From assembly GCA_017633255.1 (NCBI GenBank), contig JAGBPS010000019.1, positions 1 to 64,000 of the forward strand: a stretch of DNA of 64,000 bases. Direction: 5' to 3'. The notes under the pieces are model-generated. The model did no database searches, was not told the DNA's origin, and saw only the letters and a program-made list of their open reading frames with translations. Source of the stretch: Bacteroidales bacterium. Lineage in GTDB: Bacteria > Bacteroidota > Bacteroidia > Bacteroidales > WCHB1-69. A program made the position numbers and the translations under genes. Positions 9,301 through 18,852 of this stretch are shown one piece after another (the stretch's first letter is position 1; every line of letters starts with the position of its first letter).

Positions 9301-10782
9301 CTCACCAATGGCAACACCGTTCACGTGACAGTGGCAATGCCCAATCCGAATGCCAACCCGGATGCCAACTCCACCGCAAAGCTGGTTTTCTTGTGGCGGA
9401 ATGACCATACCGGAGGTGCGCAGCCAGCTGCCATTGTCCGCAATGTCTCTATCGCACCGCTGGCCTGCCCGGCTCCCACAAACCTTAGCGTTACGAATAT
9501 TACCGGCTCAAGTGCCGACATCTCCTGGAACGCCACCGGCAATGAGGAAAACTGGATACTGGAATATCAGGAAAGCGGAGACAGCACATGGACATCCGTT
9601 TCCGTCAGCGGCACCCCGGCATACAGCCTCAGCGATTTGACAGTCGGCATCCCCTATCAGTTGCGCGTAAAGGCGGTTTGCGGTGTTGACGAGCAATCCC
9701 TGTGGATTTCCACAATGTTCACCACTTTCTGCGATGCTGTCACCACCTTCCCCTTCACCGAGGATTTCGAGCACAACGGTCTCCTGCCCGACTGCTGGTC
9801 ACAAGAATATGTCTATAACAACTTGGATTGGGCTTTCCAAGCCGGTGGTCATAACCTCGGAAATATACACAATGCCCATAGCGGTTCTTACAATGCTTTC
9901 TTTTTCGCGGAAAGCAACGATGGGCCGACTACCCGTTTGGTCACTCCAATATTGGACCTCAGCAGTATGACGGAAGCATACATCACCCTGTGGTATGCCC
10001 AGCCGGCTTGGGGTAACAACCAAGACCAGCTGTCTGTGTATTATCGCACCAATCCCAACAACCAATGGCAACTGCTAACCCGATACATCGGCTCCGTCAA
10101 CTTCTGGACAAAAGACTCCCTTGACCTGCCCAATCTGTCAGCCACCTACCAGCTGGCGTTTGTGGGAGTGGCCAATTACGGCTATGGCGTTGTACTGGAC
10201 AACATCACCATTGACGGCAGCTACACTCCGCCCACCAATCCTACCGTGTTGACCATTGCTGCCAGTGATGTTAACCAAACCACCGCCACCTTGAACGCCA
10301 CCATCAACAACCCCGACGACGTAGCCATTACCGCAAAAGGCTTTGAATGGAAGCCGACCAATGGAGGCTCTTACACTCAGATTGCCGGCACCGGCACGGG
10401 CACCACCTTCACAGCATCACTCACAGACCTCACTGCCAACACTGGATATACCTTCAAGGCTTTCATCACCTATGGAGGTGAAACAGTTTATGGCGAAGAG
10501 ATGAGTTTCACCACTTCTAGTGTGGGTATCGACAACATTACGCTGGCCAACAACATCAATCTGATGCCGAACCCCGCCGACAACTACATTGACCTGACTG
10601 TCAACAGCAATGTTGCAGTGAAAGAAGCTGTGGTCTATAACGCCTTCGGACAAATGATCCAGACCGTTGAACTGAACGACAACCACACCCGCATCGACCT
10701 CAGCAACATGGCCAGCGGCATGTATTTCGTGAGAGTGAACGGTGAGGGAGTGAGCGCAACGAAGAAGTTCATCAAACGTTAA
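6304..10782 (+). CDS. T9SS-sorted surface protein with CUB domain, 1492 aa
   Basis: The start at 6304 is chosen because the signal peptide MKKILFFLMLTSILWICRVNAQ begins there and the promoter lies at 6269-6276. Rough order: choice-of-anchor-like domain (22-190), a beta domain (190-280), FN3 (282-370), adhesin-like domain with DPTLTFELALTRW (379-560), FN3 (565-650), a CUB-like domain (662-772, with ENCCDYLRFYDG and FYSDNGLQYDGFELNVSC), FN3 (775-860), the shared beta domain (860-1055), FN3 (1055-1140), adhesin-like domain (1145-1310), FN3-like (1310-1400) and a type A sorting domain (1406-1492). A secreted or surface adhesin or carbohydrate/protein-binding role is inferred. The stop codon lies in the first octamer of the next repeat element. 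Confidence 0.85.
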   Translation: MKKILFFLMLTSILWICRVNAQVTVLSETFEIPGLPTGWSLIDANNDGQTWAHNSTFYVDGHNSDGCYYSSSMGGVTPNDWLVTPAVNLGTSSTLKFWRMFGFRKYDHYGVYVSTTSASDPSAFTLLYEETLAGDAYAWQQKTVDLSNYDNSTVYIAFRHFNCTNQLAIILDDILVTTTLSSSFITVEPGTLHFVDVPAGTPSAGQLVTVNAVNLTDMITVSVNPPFEVSTDSVNYTQTLTMMDVDHNLYVRYYPDAAGEDSDMVILTSGTASASVNLFGNCIACEAPTSLASYSVTGSSAIVNWTGSADNYNIYYKAASDTEWTAIENVYPDTMGYTIDNLSSSTTYTWYVASVCGDGSTVSSLEEGTFTTGCDAYTIPFVQPFDVYSQLPQCWNRYKGMATDVFAGGGLSTTTSGWNFYNTNVFGAYHARLNICNTNCNDWLVTPPIDLSELTDPTLTFELALTRWNNTTSITPNSQPDDKFMVIISTDGGATWNANNAIVWSNDGNGDFVYDQIPTAGQEISISLADYANQTVRIAFYGESTVTNGDNDLHIDNVTVDAAVTCAKPTDFVVTEVASNSVTLSWTENGTATVWNIEYGPAGYQQGSSAATLVPADTNTFIINNLSADFYDFYVQADCGDEQSRWSGPVSAYPGSYNMGTSGSDTLTTCNLIVFDNGGFNGDYAEGCNNTLVIFPEVSGNSIAVSGNFHTENCCDYLRFYDGVGTDGNMLGQYQGTGTIPSVVSSSGPMTIVFYSDNGLQYDGFELNVSCVSCTPPSNLAASNIDYASAELSWTGSSSLYVVEYKAEDDTAWITATTTDTSLALTNLHDYTVYTVNVYSDCNGDLSPATTITFTTTMTPVDIPFSTNFSNPTEWAFNNGSCSNYWTIKAVNDTANALFVTNNGNTPGYNIGSISVVSAEKLFTIGTTAEVEISFDVQIGGEDMFDFLKVFFAPADETYPASTSLTTTSYADETYNTYAVNFTDYLQYSDYTSLPYKFNLTNGNTVHVTVAMPNPNANPDANSTAKLVFLWRNDHTGGAQPAAIVRNVSIAPLACPAPTNLSVTNITGSSADISWNATGNEENWILEYQESGDSTWTSVSVSGTPAYSLSDLTVGIPYQLRVKAVCGVDEQSLWISTMFTTFCDAVTTFPFTEDFEHNGLLPDCWSQEYVYNNLDWAFQAGGHNLGNIHNAHSGSYNAFFFAESNDGPTTRLVTPILDLSSMTEAYITLWYAQPAWGNNQDQLSVYYRTNPNNQWQLLTRYIGSVNFWTKDSLDLPNLSATYQLAFVGVANYGYGVVLDNITIDGSYTPPTNPTVLTIAASDVNQTTATLNATINNPDDVAITAKGFEWKPTNGGSYTQIAGTGTGTTFTASLTDLTANTGYTFKAFITYGGETVYGEEMSFTTSSVGIDNITLANNINLMPNPADNYIDLTVNSNVAVKEAVVYNAFGQMIQTVELNDNHTRIDLSNMASGMYFVRVNGEGVSATKKFIKR

Positions 10783-10909
10783 GACGTGGAGACGTGAAGA
10801 CGTGGAGACGTGGAGACGCTCACTTCGTTCGCTCGTTAAGACGATAATTGCTTCAACGCCTTAACGAATGCACGCAGTGCATGTCTTAACGCCTTAACGC
10901 CTAGACGAA
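10778..10909 (+). repeat. Octamer-arm mosaic element
   Basis: GTTAAGAC overlaps the stop codon, then GTGGAGAC, GTGAAGAC, GTGGAGAC, GTGGAGAC, then CTCACTTCGTTCGCTCG (10819-10835). The right arm CTTCAACGCCTTAACG follows, then the hairpin ATGCACGCAGTGCAT (10868-10882) and CTTAACGC repeats. The left and right arms are roughly complementary, so the whole unit could fold back on itself. Confidence 0.8.
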
Positions 10910-10914
10910 AAAAA

Positions 10915-10942
10915 ACGGACGAAAAAATCGTCCGTTTTTTTT
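10915..10942 (+). terminator. Rho-independent terminator
   Basis: Perfect stem ACGGACGA / TCGTCCGT with an AAAAA loop, followed by a T-tract. It ends the 1492-aa gene. Confidence 0.85.
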
Positions 10943-10973
10943 ATTTTTCGCACCATCATTCAAATATTTTTTG

Positions 10974-10981
10974 TAAGTTTG
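10974..10981 (+). promoter_or_regulatory. Bacteroidota -7 promoter box TAAGTTTG
   Basis: TAnnTTTG box 79 bases before ATG 11060, giving an AT-rich leader of about 70 nt. Confidence 0.55.
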
Positions 10982-11059
10982 AAAACTGAATTTAAATCAC
11001 TGGTTTTACTCAATATAAATGTCTAAAAATCAATATATTAATCATTAAAAACACAATTT

Positions 11060-14000
11060 ATGAAAAAATTTCTACTTTTTTTGACACTGTTATGCACAAC
11101 AGCACTCGGTGTGATGGCACAATGCGACGTACCGACCAATGTGCAAGCGAACGCCGACCACAATCTTGTCAACCTCAGCTGGGAATCTTCCTTGCTGGAT
11201 CCTGTTGTTTTCTCCGACAGCATAACGTACGGTAACACCGCTACCAGCGGTATTGGCACGGGCAGTGCATTCACCTTTACCGTAGCTGTTCGTTTTCCCG
11301 CTTCCATGCTGGCAGGTGTGAACGGACAATACCTGAGCCATGTGAATTTCGTTCCCTGGCAATTGAATGTGAGTGCAGTGACTATCAAAGTATGGACAGG
11401 CGGAAGTTACAATACCACGTACAACGAAGGCACTTTGGTATCTACCACCAATGTCAACATCACCGAACTGACCGCCGAAGCGAACAACACCGTGAGACTT
11501 TCCACTCCAGTGCAAGTGAATACAAGTCAGGGCGAATTGTGGATTGGTATTGAATACGTCGCCACAGGAGGTTACCCGGCCGGATGTGGATCTGCTTTGA
11601 CCGCAGGATTCAACAACCTGATATATTCTAATGGGGAATGGGCAGAACTTACTGATCTCAATGAGGCCCTTCTTTACGGATGGTGTATCGCCGGTTTATT
11701 CACCAGCAGCCTACCCGAAATCACTGGTTTTAATGTATTCCGCGACAATGTGCAGCTAAACACCACCCCGGTTACCGGGCACAACTATACCGACGCCACC
11801 ATTTTGGGCGAGACGCAATACTGCTACACGGTGCAGTCAATATGTAGCGGAACCACCAGCATCCCTTCCGATCCTGCGTGTATCACCACTCCATACCAGC
11901 CCACTTGCTATCCGATTGGCAACGGCACAGGCACTTGCTACACTCATCCTTTTAACACCTACTATAATTACTCTTACACCCAGCAGATTTACAAAGCCAC
12001 AGAAATAGGAGCGCAATCAGGAAATATCGTAGCTCTCACTTTCGATTATTTCTACACTTCACCCATTACCATGAATGATATTACGGTGTATATGGCCAAT
12101 GTCAACCGTGAGACCTTCGCTTCCTCTTCCGACTGGTTGCCTGGCTCGGAACTGACTCAGGTTTTCCACGGATCAGTTTACTGCTCCAATGCCTACTCAA
12201 ACAAGGTGACCATCAACTTCGATGATATATTTGAATGGGATGGTCACAGCAATATTTTGGTAGCCATCGTCAATAGTCAAGGCTCTTACGAAAACTCAAA
12301 TCCCCGTTTCTATACCCATACCACCTCCGGTAACACGGTGTTGCATGCTTACAACGACGATAACACTTACAACATTCTCCAGCCTTCCTCCGGCAATCTC
12401 AGTTCAGAAAGAAACAACATGCAATTCTGCTTCGGCCCTGAACCCACCTGCTATCGCCCCACCCACCTCACCGTGGTCAACACCAGCGATATGCAAGCCA
12501 CTTTCTCATGGCAACGCCATAGCAGCAGCGACAACAGTTGGGAAGTGGTAGTGGTTCCCGCCGGCACCTCGGTCAACACCGGCACACCGGTTCAGGTGAG
12601 CGACACCTTCTACACCGCAACAGGCCTGTCAGAAAACATGGCTTACGAAGTCTATGTCCGTTCGTATTGCTCCAGTACCGACCAAAGCGAATGGGTACAC
12701 ACTGATTTCAGAACCCGTTGCGTCTCCATCCATGTAGGTGTTCCTTACTATGACAACTTCACCAGCTACGGTACTGGCACCGATGCCTTCCCCTACTGCT
12801 GGTACCGCGAGACCACTCACGAGAGCATCTCCTATCCGTATATCACTTCCACTTCCGCCACCACGGGACAAATGGTTTTCTTCTCCAACGCCAGCACCTA
12901 CTCACTGGCTGTTTCGCAGGGCATGGATCTGTCTGCCTATCCGGCAGGCTCTTTGGCACTGTCTTACTGGATTGCCCAGGGTCAGGCTACCTACGGAAGA
13001 ATGGATATCGGTGTCATGACCGACCCCACGGATATGAGCACCTTCACCCTGCTGAAATCGTATTATCCGACAGATTACCATGAAACCGGCTACTTCCAGG
13101 AAGATTATATCCTGCTGACCGAGAGTTATCCCAACACCGTTTATTTCGCCTTCATGACACCCGTTAGTGGCAATAACAGCACCAATATCACCCACCTGTC
13201 TCATGTGAAGGTTGACATGGCCCCCAACTGTATGCCTCCTGCCAACCTCGCCATTTCTGAGGTCTCTGGCACTTCCGCTGTGGCAAGCTGGGATGAAGCT
13301 TTCTTCTCCGCCAACAACTACACCCTCGCCTACGGCTCCGCAGGACAAACTCCTACAACCACCATTGTGGACGGCACCAGCTTTATGCTCACCGGTTTGA
13401 CCCAAGGTACCGAATATGAGGTAATGCTGTGGTCGAACTGCGATAATGGTGAGGCCGACACCCTGACCGCCAGCTTCACCACCCTGGCCTTCATCGAATG
13501 TACGGCTGGCTCCAATACCTGTACCATCACTGGTGCTACCACTACAACCGTTTACCAATTGCCTGTCAACAATTTCTATAACTATAGTTACACTCAGCAG
13601 ATTTTCACCGCTAATGAAATTGACACCGCACATACTCCGACCGTCATCACCGGAGTGGCTTTCAGCTATGCTTATAGTTCACAAAATACAGACAAGACGG
13701 ATGTGAAAATCTATCTGGCTCACCGCACCAGCAGCACTTTCTCCTCCACTACTGACTGGACACCCATCAGCGGCGCTACCTTGGTTTACGAAGGACCCCT
13801 TGTATGCACACAGGGATGGAACACCTTCACTTTTGACAACGATTTCGCCTATAATGGAAGCGACAATCTGGTACTCATCGTGGATGATAATTCAGGTGCA
13901 TACAATAGCAGTTCATACACCTTCGATGCCCACACCATGACCACCAATTCCTCCATATACTACCAAAGCGACGGAACCAATCCTGATCCGGCAAACCCGC

Positions 14001-17000
14001 CTACAGGTACCCTTTCCACCGAACGCAATGATGTCAAATTCTTCTGCTGCGCACAAACCGCACCCATGAGCTGTCCGCCTCCCTACTTGTATGTTAGCGG
14101 AACCGAAGCCGAAAGCGCCACATTGGCATGGAACGCCAACGGCAGCGAAACCGAATGGAATCTGGAATACAAAGCCGAAGGCAGCACCACATGGACTTCC
14201 GAAGGCACCGTTTCCACATCTCCCTATACTATTTCGAACCTGACTACCGATATGAACTATGAGTTCAGAATCCAGGCTGTTTGTACCGCAGGCGACAGCA
14301 GCGAATGGGCCTACACATCAGCTTACGTTCCCTGCGAAAGTGTTGAACTGCCTATCGTGGACAACTTTGACAGCTACAATGCCAACGAGACTCCCTCTTG
14401 CTGGGTATTTCGTTCCAATGGCACTACTGCCGCTCCATACGTTACTACCGCACAAGCCTATTCCGGCACCAAGTCTCTGTATTTCTACTGTCCTTCCAAT
14501 GGCAATTACGCATACGCTATCAGCCCCCGTATCAACGAGAACGTGGCAATGGACAGTCTGGAAATCATGTTTTATGCCTATACCGCTACCGCAGGTTACT
14601 TTATCGAAGTGGGTATCATGGAGGATCCTGATGATTTGAACAGTTTTGCCGCTTTAGGACAATTCAACCCCTCCAATATCAATGATTGGGAACTGGCCAC
14701 TTTCATTTCCAGAGGTTATGCTGGTGAAGGTCATTATGTGGCCTTCCGTGTACCGCAATGGTATGCCAACAATATTTATATAGATAATGTCAACATCCAT
14801 TACATTCCTTCCTGCCTGAACGTGAGCAATATTCACGCCGTCAACATCACGCCGTACACTGCTGAAATCAGCTGGACCTCCAACGGAAGCGAATCACAAT
14901 GGAACTACATTTATGGCCCCGCTGGCACGGTGGATCCCGACGATGCCACACTGATGACCGCCAATGCCAACACAATTACCCTCACCGACCTTGCCGCCAA
15001 CACCTTGTACGACATATACGTACAGGCCAACTGCGGCGATGGCGACTTGAGTATCTGGATGAGCGCCAGCTTCCGCACCGAATGCGCACCTATGACGCTC
15101 CTGCCTTACGAAGAGAATTTCGACAGCTACACCGGCACCTCTTCCTCTTCCACCAATGTGCTGCCCAGCTGCTGGTCACGTTATAATACCGGCACCTCCT
15201 ATACCGGTATGCCCACAGTATGGTCCAGCGCCGCACACAGCGGAACTAATAGTATGTATTTCTACACTTACAGCTCCACCGCCTATTCAGACCAGATAGC
15301 CATTCTGCCTGAAATCGATACCATTGCTATACCGATCAACACGCTGCAGCTGTCATTGTTTATGCGTTCCTATAGCACTTCCTATCCTTTCAACATTGAA
15401 GTAGGTGTGATGACTGATCCTTCTGATATCAGCACCTTCCAGCTGGTACAGACCCTCACAGTCAGCGGAACCTCATACGTTGAAAAGGAAGCCTATTTCG
15501 ACAGCTTCACCGGCAACGGCAACTTCATTGCTTTGAAGGTGGCCCAACCTACTTCCAACTACAACTATGGTTACATTGACGACATCGTATTGAGCGCTAT
15601 TCCCAGCTGTTCACCAGTAAGCGAACTGAACGTCAGCAACATTGCCGGTTCTTCCGCTTTGATATCCTGGTCAAACGGCCATTTCGGCACAGTAAGCAGC
15701 TACACACTGGAATACTCCGAAGCCGGACAAAGCAACTGGATGACCGCTTCCAACAACATCACCTCCACCTCTTACATGCTGAGCGGTTTGGATCCCCAGA
15801 CCCAGTATGACGTGCGTGTAAGTGTCAACTGCGAAGACGGTGAAGAAAGCGATGCTGTTGTGGAAACCTTCTACACCAGATGCTTGGCTGGCGGCGAAGT
15901 GGCTATCGGCAACGGTACCACCACCAACACTTACCTGCCTTCTTACAGTTTCTACAAACATACTTATACTCAGCAGATTTTCACCGCCGCTGAAATGGGC
16001 GGTGCTGCCAACATCACCTCCGTATCTTTCGAAATGGCTAACCTGAGCCAGCAGAGACACTACACCATTTACCTGATGCACACCACTGAAACCGCCATCA
16101 ACGCATGGATACCCGCTGTCAACGCACAACAGGTATTCTCTGGCGACCATGTTTTCCAAGTGGGCTGGAACACCTTTGACTTCAGCACCCCATTCGCTTA
16201 CAATGGTATCGACAACCTGCTTTTGATTGTGCTTGACGATAACGATTCATACGTTAGCGGCAACTCTTTTTATACTCATGCGTCCACCACCAACTGCGCT
16301 AGATACATCTATACAGACAGTGCTCCCTATAGCATCACTACGGTTCCCTCCTCTACCGGAACCGCATTGAGTGTGAAAAACAACGTCATCTTCGGCGGCA
16401 ACTGCGACTCTACCGCCACTTGCTTCGCCCCCAATATGTATGTGACCAACATCACTACCACCACAGCCGATGTAAATTGGGTTCCCGGTTATAATGAAAG
16501 CGACTGGGAGATGGAATACGCCCTCTATGGTGACACCACCAACTGGACGCCTGTCGCCAATCCGACCACCGGTACCATCACCCTTGATCCGCTGACCTCC
16601 AACACCCATTACATGGTGAGAATGCGTTCCAACTGCGGCGGCGGTGATCTGAGTGCATGGACCATTGCTGATTTCAGAACCGAATGCGGACAGACCTCTA
16701 TTCCGTTTGCTGAAAACTTCAACAGCTATGGCAGCGGCAACAGCGCATTCCCCGACTGCTGGAGCAGACACAACACCTACAGCACCACTCCTTATCCGTA
16801 TATTTCCACTACCAACAACAGCGGAAGCACCGGTGGTTCTCTATACTTCTACAGCGGCACCACCAGCTACGATTTGGCCGTTACACCTGAATTCAACACG
16901 GATGTCAACACCATGGAAGTTACCTTCTACCTGCGAGTAGGTACTGCCACCAACGGCATGATAGTAGGTGTGATGACCGATCCCGAAGACTACGATAGCT

Positions 17001-18316
17001 TTGTACCCGTTGACACGGTATTCTGTTCTACCGCCAGCGTATTCGAGTACGTTGAAGTGGATATGGATAACTATACCGGCACAGGTAAATTCATTGCTTT
17101 CAAGAACTATATGACCACTTCTGGCGCGCTCTATCTTGACGACCTCAACATCACGCTGATTCCAAGCTGCAAACGTCCTGGCGATGTCACAGTTTCCAAC
17201 ATTGACATGACTTCTGCAGTAGTTGCTTGGACCGAAAGAGGCAACGCCACCGCATGGGAGATTGAATACGGTCCTGCCGGATTCTCACACGGTGCAGGTA
17301 CAACTGTTCCCGCCACTTCCAATCCATTCACCTTGACAGGTCTGACCGCTGGCACCCAGTATGATGTATATGTACGTGCCAATTGCGGTGCAGGCGACCT
17401 CAGCGACTGGGCACTCAACTATGTTTCATTTGCGACATCCTTCTGCGCAAGCAACGACCAATGCGAATACCGCTTTGTATGCACCGACGGTTATGGTGAC
17501 GGCTGGAATGGTGCCTATGTGAGCATCGAGCAAAACGGTGTGACCGTTGCCACCGTGGAGGCTATCGACCACGAGCTTAGCAGCACCACCACTGTGGATA
17601 CTGTCCGTGTCATGTTATGCGACAATGTCAGCACAACCCTTACATGGCATTCAGGCTCCTATGATGACGAAGCCAGCTTGGCCGTATTGGCACCCAACGG
17701 AGTTGAGCTCTATAACGAAGCGGACATGTCCTCCATCAGCACCACCAGCCTGCTGACCTTCACCACCGACTGCGATGCCGTTGCACCTACCTGTAACGCA
17801 CCCACAAACCTGAATGTGTCCAACATCACCGAAAACTCCGCCACCGTTTCTTGGACTGCTGGTGGCAGCGAAAGCTCATGGGATGTGGAATACAAGCTGC
17901 ACAGCGCAAGCCAGTGGCAACAGACCACCGTGGCACAAACCAGCTTCAACATCACAGGGCTGACCGCTAACAGCAACTACGATGTACGTGTGAAGGCTCT
18001 TTGCGGCTCTAATCTCGAAAGCGAGTTTGTCAGCACTACCTTCACCACCCAAGGTGTAGGTATCGACAACATCACACTGCTGAACAGCATCAGCTTGCAG
18101 CCGAACCCGGCAGACAACTACATTGATCTGACCGTCAACAGCAATGTTGCAGTGAAAGAAGCTGTGGTTTACAATGCCTTTGGACAGCTGATTCAGACCA
18201 TTGAACTGAACGACAACCACGCTCGCATCGACCTCAGCAACATGGCTGCCGGCATGTACTTCGTGAGAGTGAACGGTGAAAGTGTGAGTGCGACGAAGAA
18301 GTTCATTAAACGTTAA
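11060..18316 (+). CDS. Giant T9SS-sorted repetitive surface protein, 2418 aa
   Basis: Signal peptide 1-21 (MKKFLLFLTLLCTTALGVMAQ). The protein is built from repeated modules. Three copies of a domain with the signature YSYTQQI(Y/F)xAxE(I/M) lie at about 285-460, 820-1000 and 1615-1790. Four choice-of-anchor/adhesin-like domains (FDSYxxxxxxxPSCW ... GVMTDPxDxSTF) start near 563, 1100, 1353 and 1885. FN3-like linkers lie between them, with one DGWNG domain (about 2130-2240, GYGDGWNGAYVSIEQNG), a last FN3, and a type A sorting domain (2335-2418, SLQPNPADNYIDL ... KKFIKR). Modules alternate, which suggests growth by internal duplication. Surface display by T9SS is inferred from the sorting domain; ligand unknown. 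The gene has its own promoter, and its stop codon lies in the first octamer of the following repeat array. Confidence 0.85.
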   Translation: MKKFLLFLTLLCTTALGVMAQCDVPTNVQANADHNLVNLSWESSLLDPVVFSDSITYGNTATSGIGTGSAFTFTVAVRFPASMLAGVNGQYLSHVNFVPWQLNVSAVTIKVWTGGSYNTTYNEGTLVSTTNVNITELTAEANNTVRLSTPVQVNTSQGELWIGIEYVATGGYPAGCGSALTAGFNNLIYSNGEWAELTDLNEALLYGWCIAGLFTSSLPEITGFNVFRDNVQLNTTPVTGHNYTDATILGETQYCYTVQSICSGTTSIPSDPACITTPYQPTCYPIGNGTGTCYTHPFNTYYNYSYTQQIYKATEIGAQSGNIVALTFDYFYTSPITMNDITVYMANVNRETFASSSDWLPGSELTQVFHGSVYCSNAYSNKVTINFDDIFEWDGHSNILVAIVNSQGSYENSNPRFYTHTTSGNTVLHAYNDDNTYNILQPSSGNLSSERNNMQFCFGPEPTCYRPTHLTVVNTSDMQATFSWQRHSSSDNSWEVVVVPAGTSVNTGTPVQVSDTFYTATGLSENMAYEVYVRSYCSSTDQSEWVHTDFRTRCVSIHVGVPYYDNFTSYGTGTDAFPYCWYRETTHESISYPYITSTSATTGQMVFFSNASTYSLAVSQGMDLSAYPAGSLALSYWIAQGQATYGRMDIGVMTDPTDMSTFTLLKSYYPTDYHETGYFQEDYILLTESYPNTVYFAFMTPVSGNNSTNITHLSHVKVDMAPNCMPPANLAISEVSGTSAVASWDEAFFSANNYTLAYGSAGQTPTTTIVDGTSFMLTGLTQGTEYEVMLWSNCDNGEADTLTASFTTLAFIECTAGSNTCTITGATTTTVYQLPVNNFYNYSYTQQIFTANEIDTAHTPTVITGVAFSYAYSSQNTDKTDVKIYLAHRTSSTFSSTTDWTPISGATLVYEGPLVCTQGWNTFTFDNDFAYNGSDNLVLIVDDNSGAYNSSSYTFDAHTMTTNSSIYYQSDGTNPDPANPPTGTLSTERNDVKFFCCAQTAPMSCPPPYLYVSGTEAESATLAWNANGSETEWNLEYKAEGSTTWTSEGTVSTSPYTISNLTTDMNYEFRIQAVCTAGDSSEWAYTSAYVPCESVELPIVDNFDSYNANETPSCWVFRSNGTTAAPYVTTAQAYSGTKSLYFYCPSNGNYAYAISPRINENVAMDSLEIMFYAYTATAGYFIEVGIMEDPDDLNSFAALGQFNPSNINDWELATFISRGYAGEGHYVAFRVPQWYANNIYIDNVNIHYIPSCLNVSNIHAVNITPYTAEISWTSNGSESQWNYIYGPAGTVDPDDATLMTANANTITLTDLAANTLYDIYVQANCGDGDLSIWMSASFRTECAPMTLLPYEENFDSYTGTSSSSTNVLPSCWSRYNTGTSYTGMPTVWSSAAHSGTNSMYFYTYSSTAYSDQIAILPEIDTIAIPINTLQLSLFMRSYSTSYPFNIEVGVMTDPSDISTFQLVQTLTVSGTSYVEKEAYFDSFTGNGNFIALKVAQPTSNYNYGYIDDIVLSAIPSCSPVSELNVSNIAGSSALISWSNGHFGTVSSYTLEYSEAGQSNWMTASNNITSTSYMLSGLDPQTQYDVRVSVNCEDGEESDAVVETFYTRCLAGGEVAIGNGTTTNTYLPSYSFYKHTYTQQIFTAAEMGGAANITSVSFEMANLSQQRHYTIYLMHTTETAINAWIPAVNAQQVFSGDHVFQVGWNTFDFSTPFAYNGIDNLLLIVLDDNDSYVSGNSFYTHASTTNCARYIYTDSAPYSITTVPSSTGTALSVKNNVIFGGNCDSTATCFAPNMYVTNITTTTADVNWVPGYNESDWEMEYALYGDTTNWTPVANPTTGTITLDPLTSNTHYMVRMRSNCGGGDLSAWTIADFRTECGQTSIPFAENFNSYGSGNSAFPDCWSRHNTYSTTPYPYISTTNNSGSTGGSLYFYSGTTSYDLAVTPEFNTDVNTMEVTFYLRVGTATNGMIVGVMTDPEDYDSFVPVDTVFCSTASVFEYVEVDMDNYTGTGKFIAFKNYMTTSGALYLDDLNITLIPSCKRPGDVTVSNIDMTSAVVAWTERGNATAWEIEYGPAGFSHGAGTTVPATSNPFTLTGLTAGTQYDVYVRANCGAGDLSDWALNYVSFATSFCASNDQCEYRFVCTDGYGDGWNGAYVSIEQNGVTVATVEAIDHELSSTTTVDTVRVMLCDNVSTTLTWHSGSYDDEASLAVLAPNGVELYNEADMSSISTTSLLTFTTDCDAVAPTCNAPTNLNVSNITENSATVSWTAGGSESSWDVEYKLHSASQWQQTTVAQTSFNITGLTANSNYDVRVKALCGSNLESEFVSTTFTTQGVGIDNITLLNSISLQPNPADNYIDLTVNSNVAVKEAVVYNAFGQLIQTIELNDNHARIDLSNMAAGMYFVRVNGESVSATKKFIKR

Positions 18317-18530
18317 GACGTGGAGGCGTGGAGGCGTGGAGACGTGGAGACGTGGAGACGTGGAGACGTGGAGACGTGGAGACGTGGAGACGCTCACTTC
18401 GTTCGCTCGGGGAGTCTCATGCTGCGCATTCGAGGGGAGTCTCGCACTGCGTGCTCGAGGGGAATTTCGCACTGCACTCGAGGGGAGGTTTTCTTCACGC
18501 CTAACCGCCTAACCGCCTAACCGCCTAACC
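18312..18530 (+). repeat. Octamer-arm mosaic element with 10-unit perfect 8-bp array
   Basis: 18312-18391 is exactly ten octamers: GTTAAGAC (containing the stop codon), GTGGAGGC twice and GTGGAGAC seven times. CTCACTTCGTTCGCTCG follows at 18393-18409, then small hairpins (GCACTGCGTGC and variants) separated by AGGGGAG words, and a CCTAACCG word run. It is the longest such array in the window. ORFs read through it are artefacts of an 8-bp repeat being read as codons. Confidence 0.85.
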
Positions 18531-18534
18531 GAAT

Positions 18535-18562
18535 GTAGAGACGCAAAATCTTGCGTCTCTAC
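18535..18562. repeat. 28-bp REP-like palindrome, one core change
   Basis: Same arms as 2108-2135, core AAAATCTT instead of AAAATTTT. 18563-18708 after it holds no gene or repeat that I recognise. Confidence 0.8.
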
Positions 18563-18708
18563 GTGAAAATTTTGAAATTAAGAGTTGAGGATGGAGACAT
18601 TCTTGACTCTTATTTTTTTTCAATGACTGCCACACGAGTTTGGTAACGGATTTGAAACGGGTGAGGCGTTATTTCTTTCATTATATTTGGAAATTAAAAA
18701 TTTTTACA

Positions 18709-18716
18709 TATATTTG
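18709..18716 (+). promoter_or_regulatory. Bacteroidota -7 promoter box TATATTTG
   Basis: TAnnTTTG box followed by C, 137 bases before ATG 18853. The implied leader of about 130 nt is AT-rich, without an obvious riboswitch or hairpin. Confidence 0.6.
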
Positions 18717-18852
18717 CAGGTGATATTTCTTTCAACTTCCCTTTTCTGCTGCATCACTATAAGAAACAGAATATAAATATCTGTTAATTAGATTACTACA
18801 TTTCATTCTGATAACATTTAACAAAAATATTCACCCCAAAAAAAACAAGAGT

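Noticed and set aside
18312-18391. CRISPR-like tandem array
   Set aside because: Units are 8 bp with no spacers, and there are no cas genes in the window.
18288-18520. Open frames rich in ETWRRGDV repeats
   Set aside because: They are the 8-bp octamer array read as codons; no start signal and no link to a gene.
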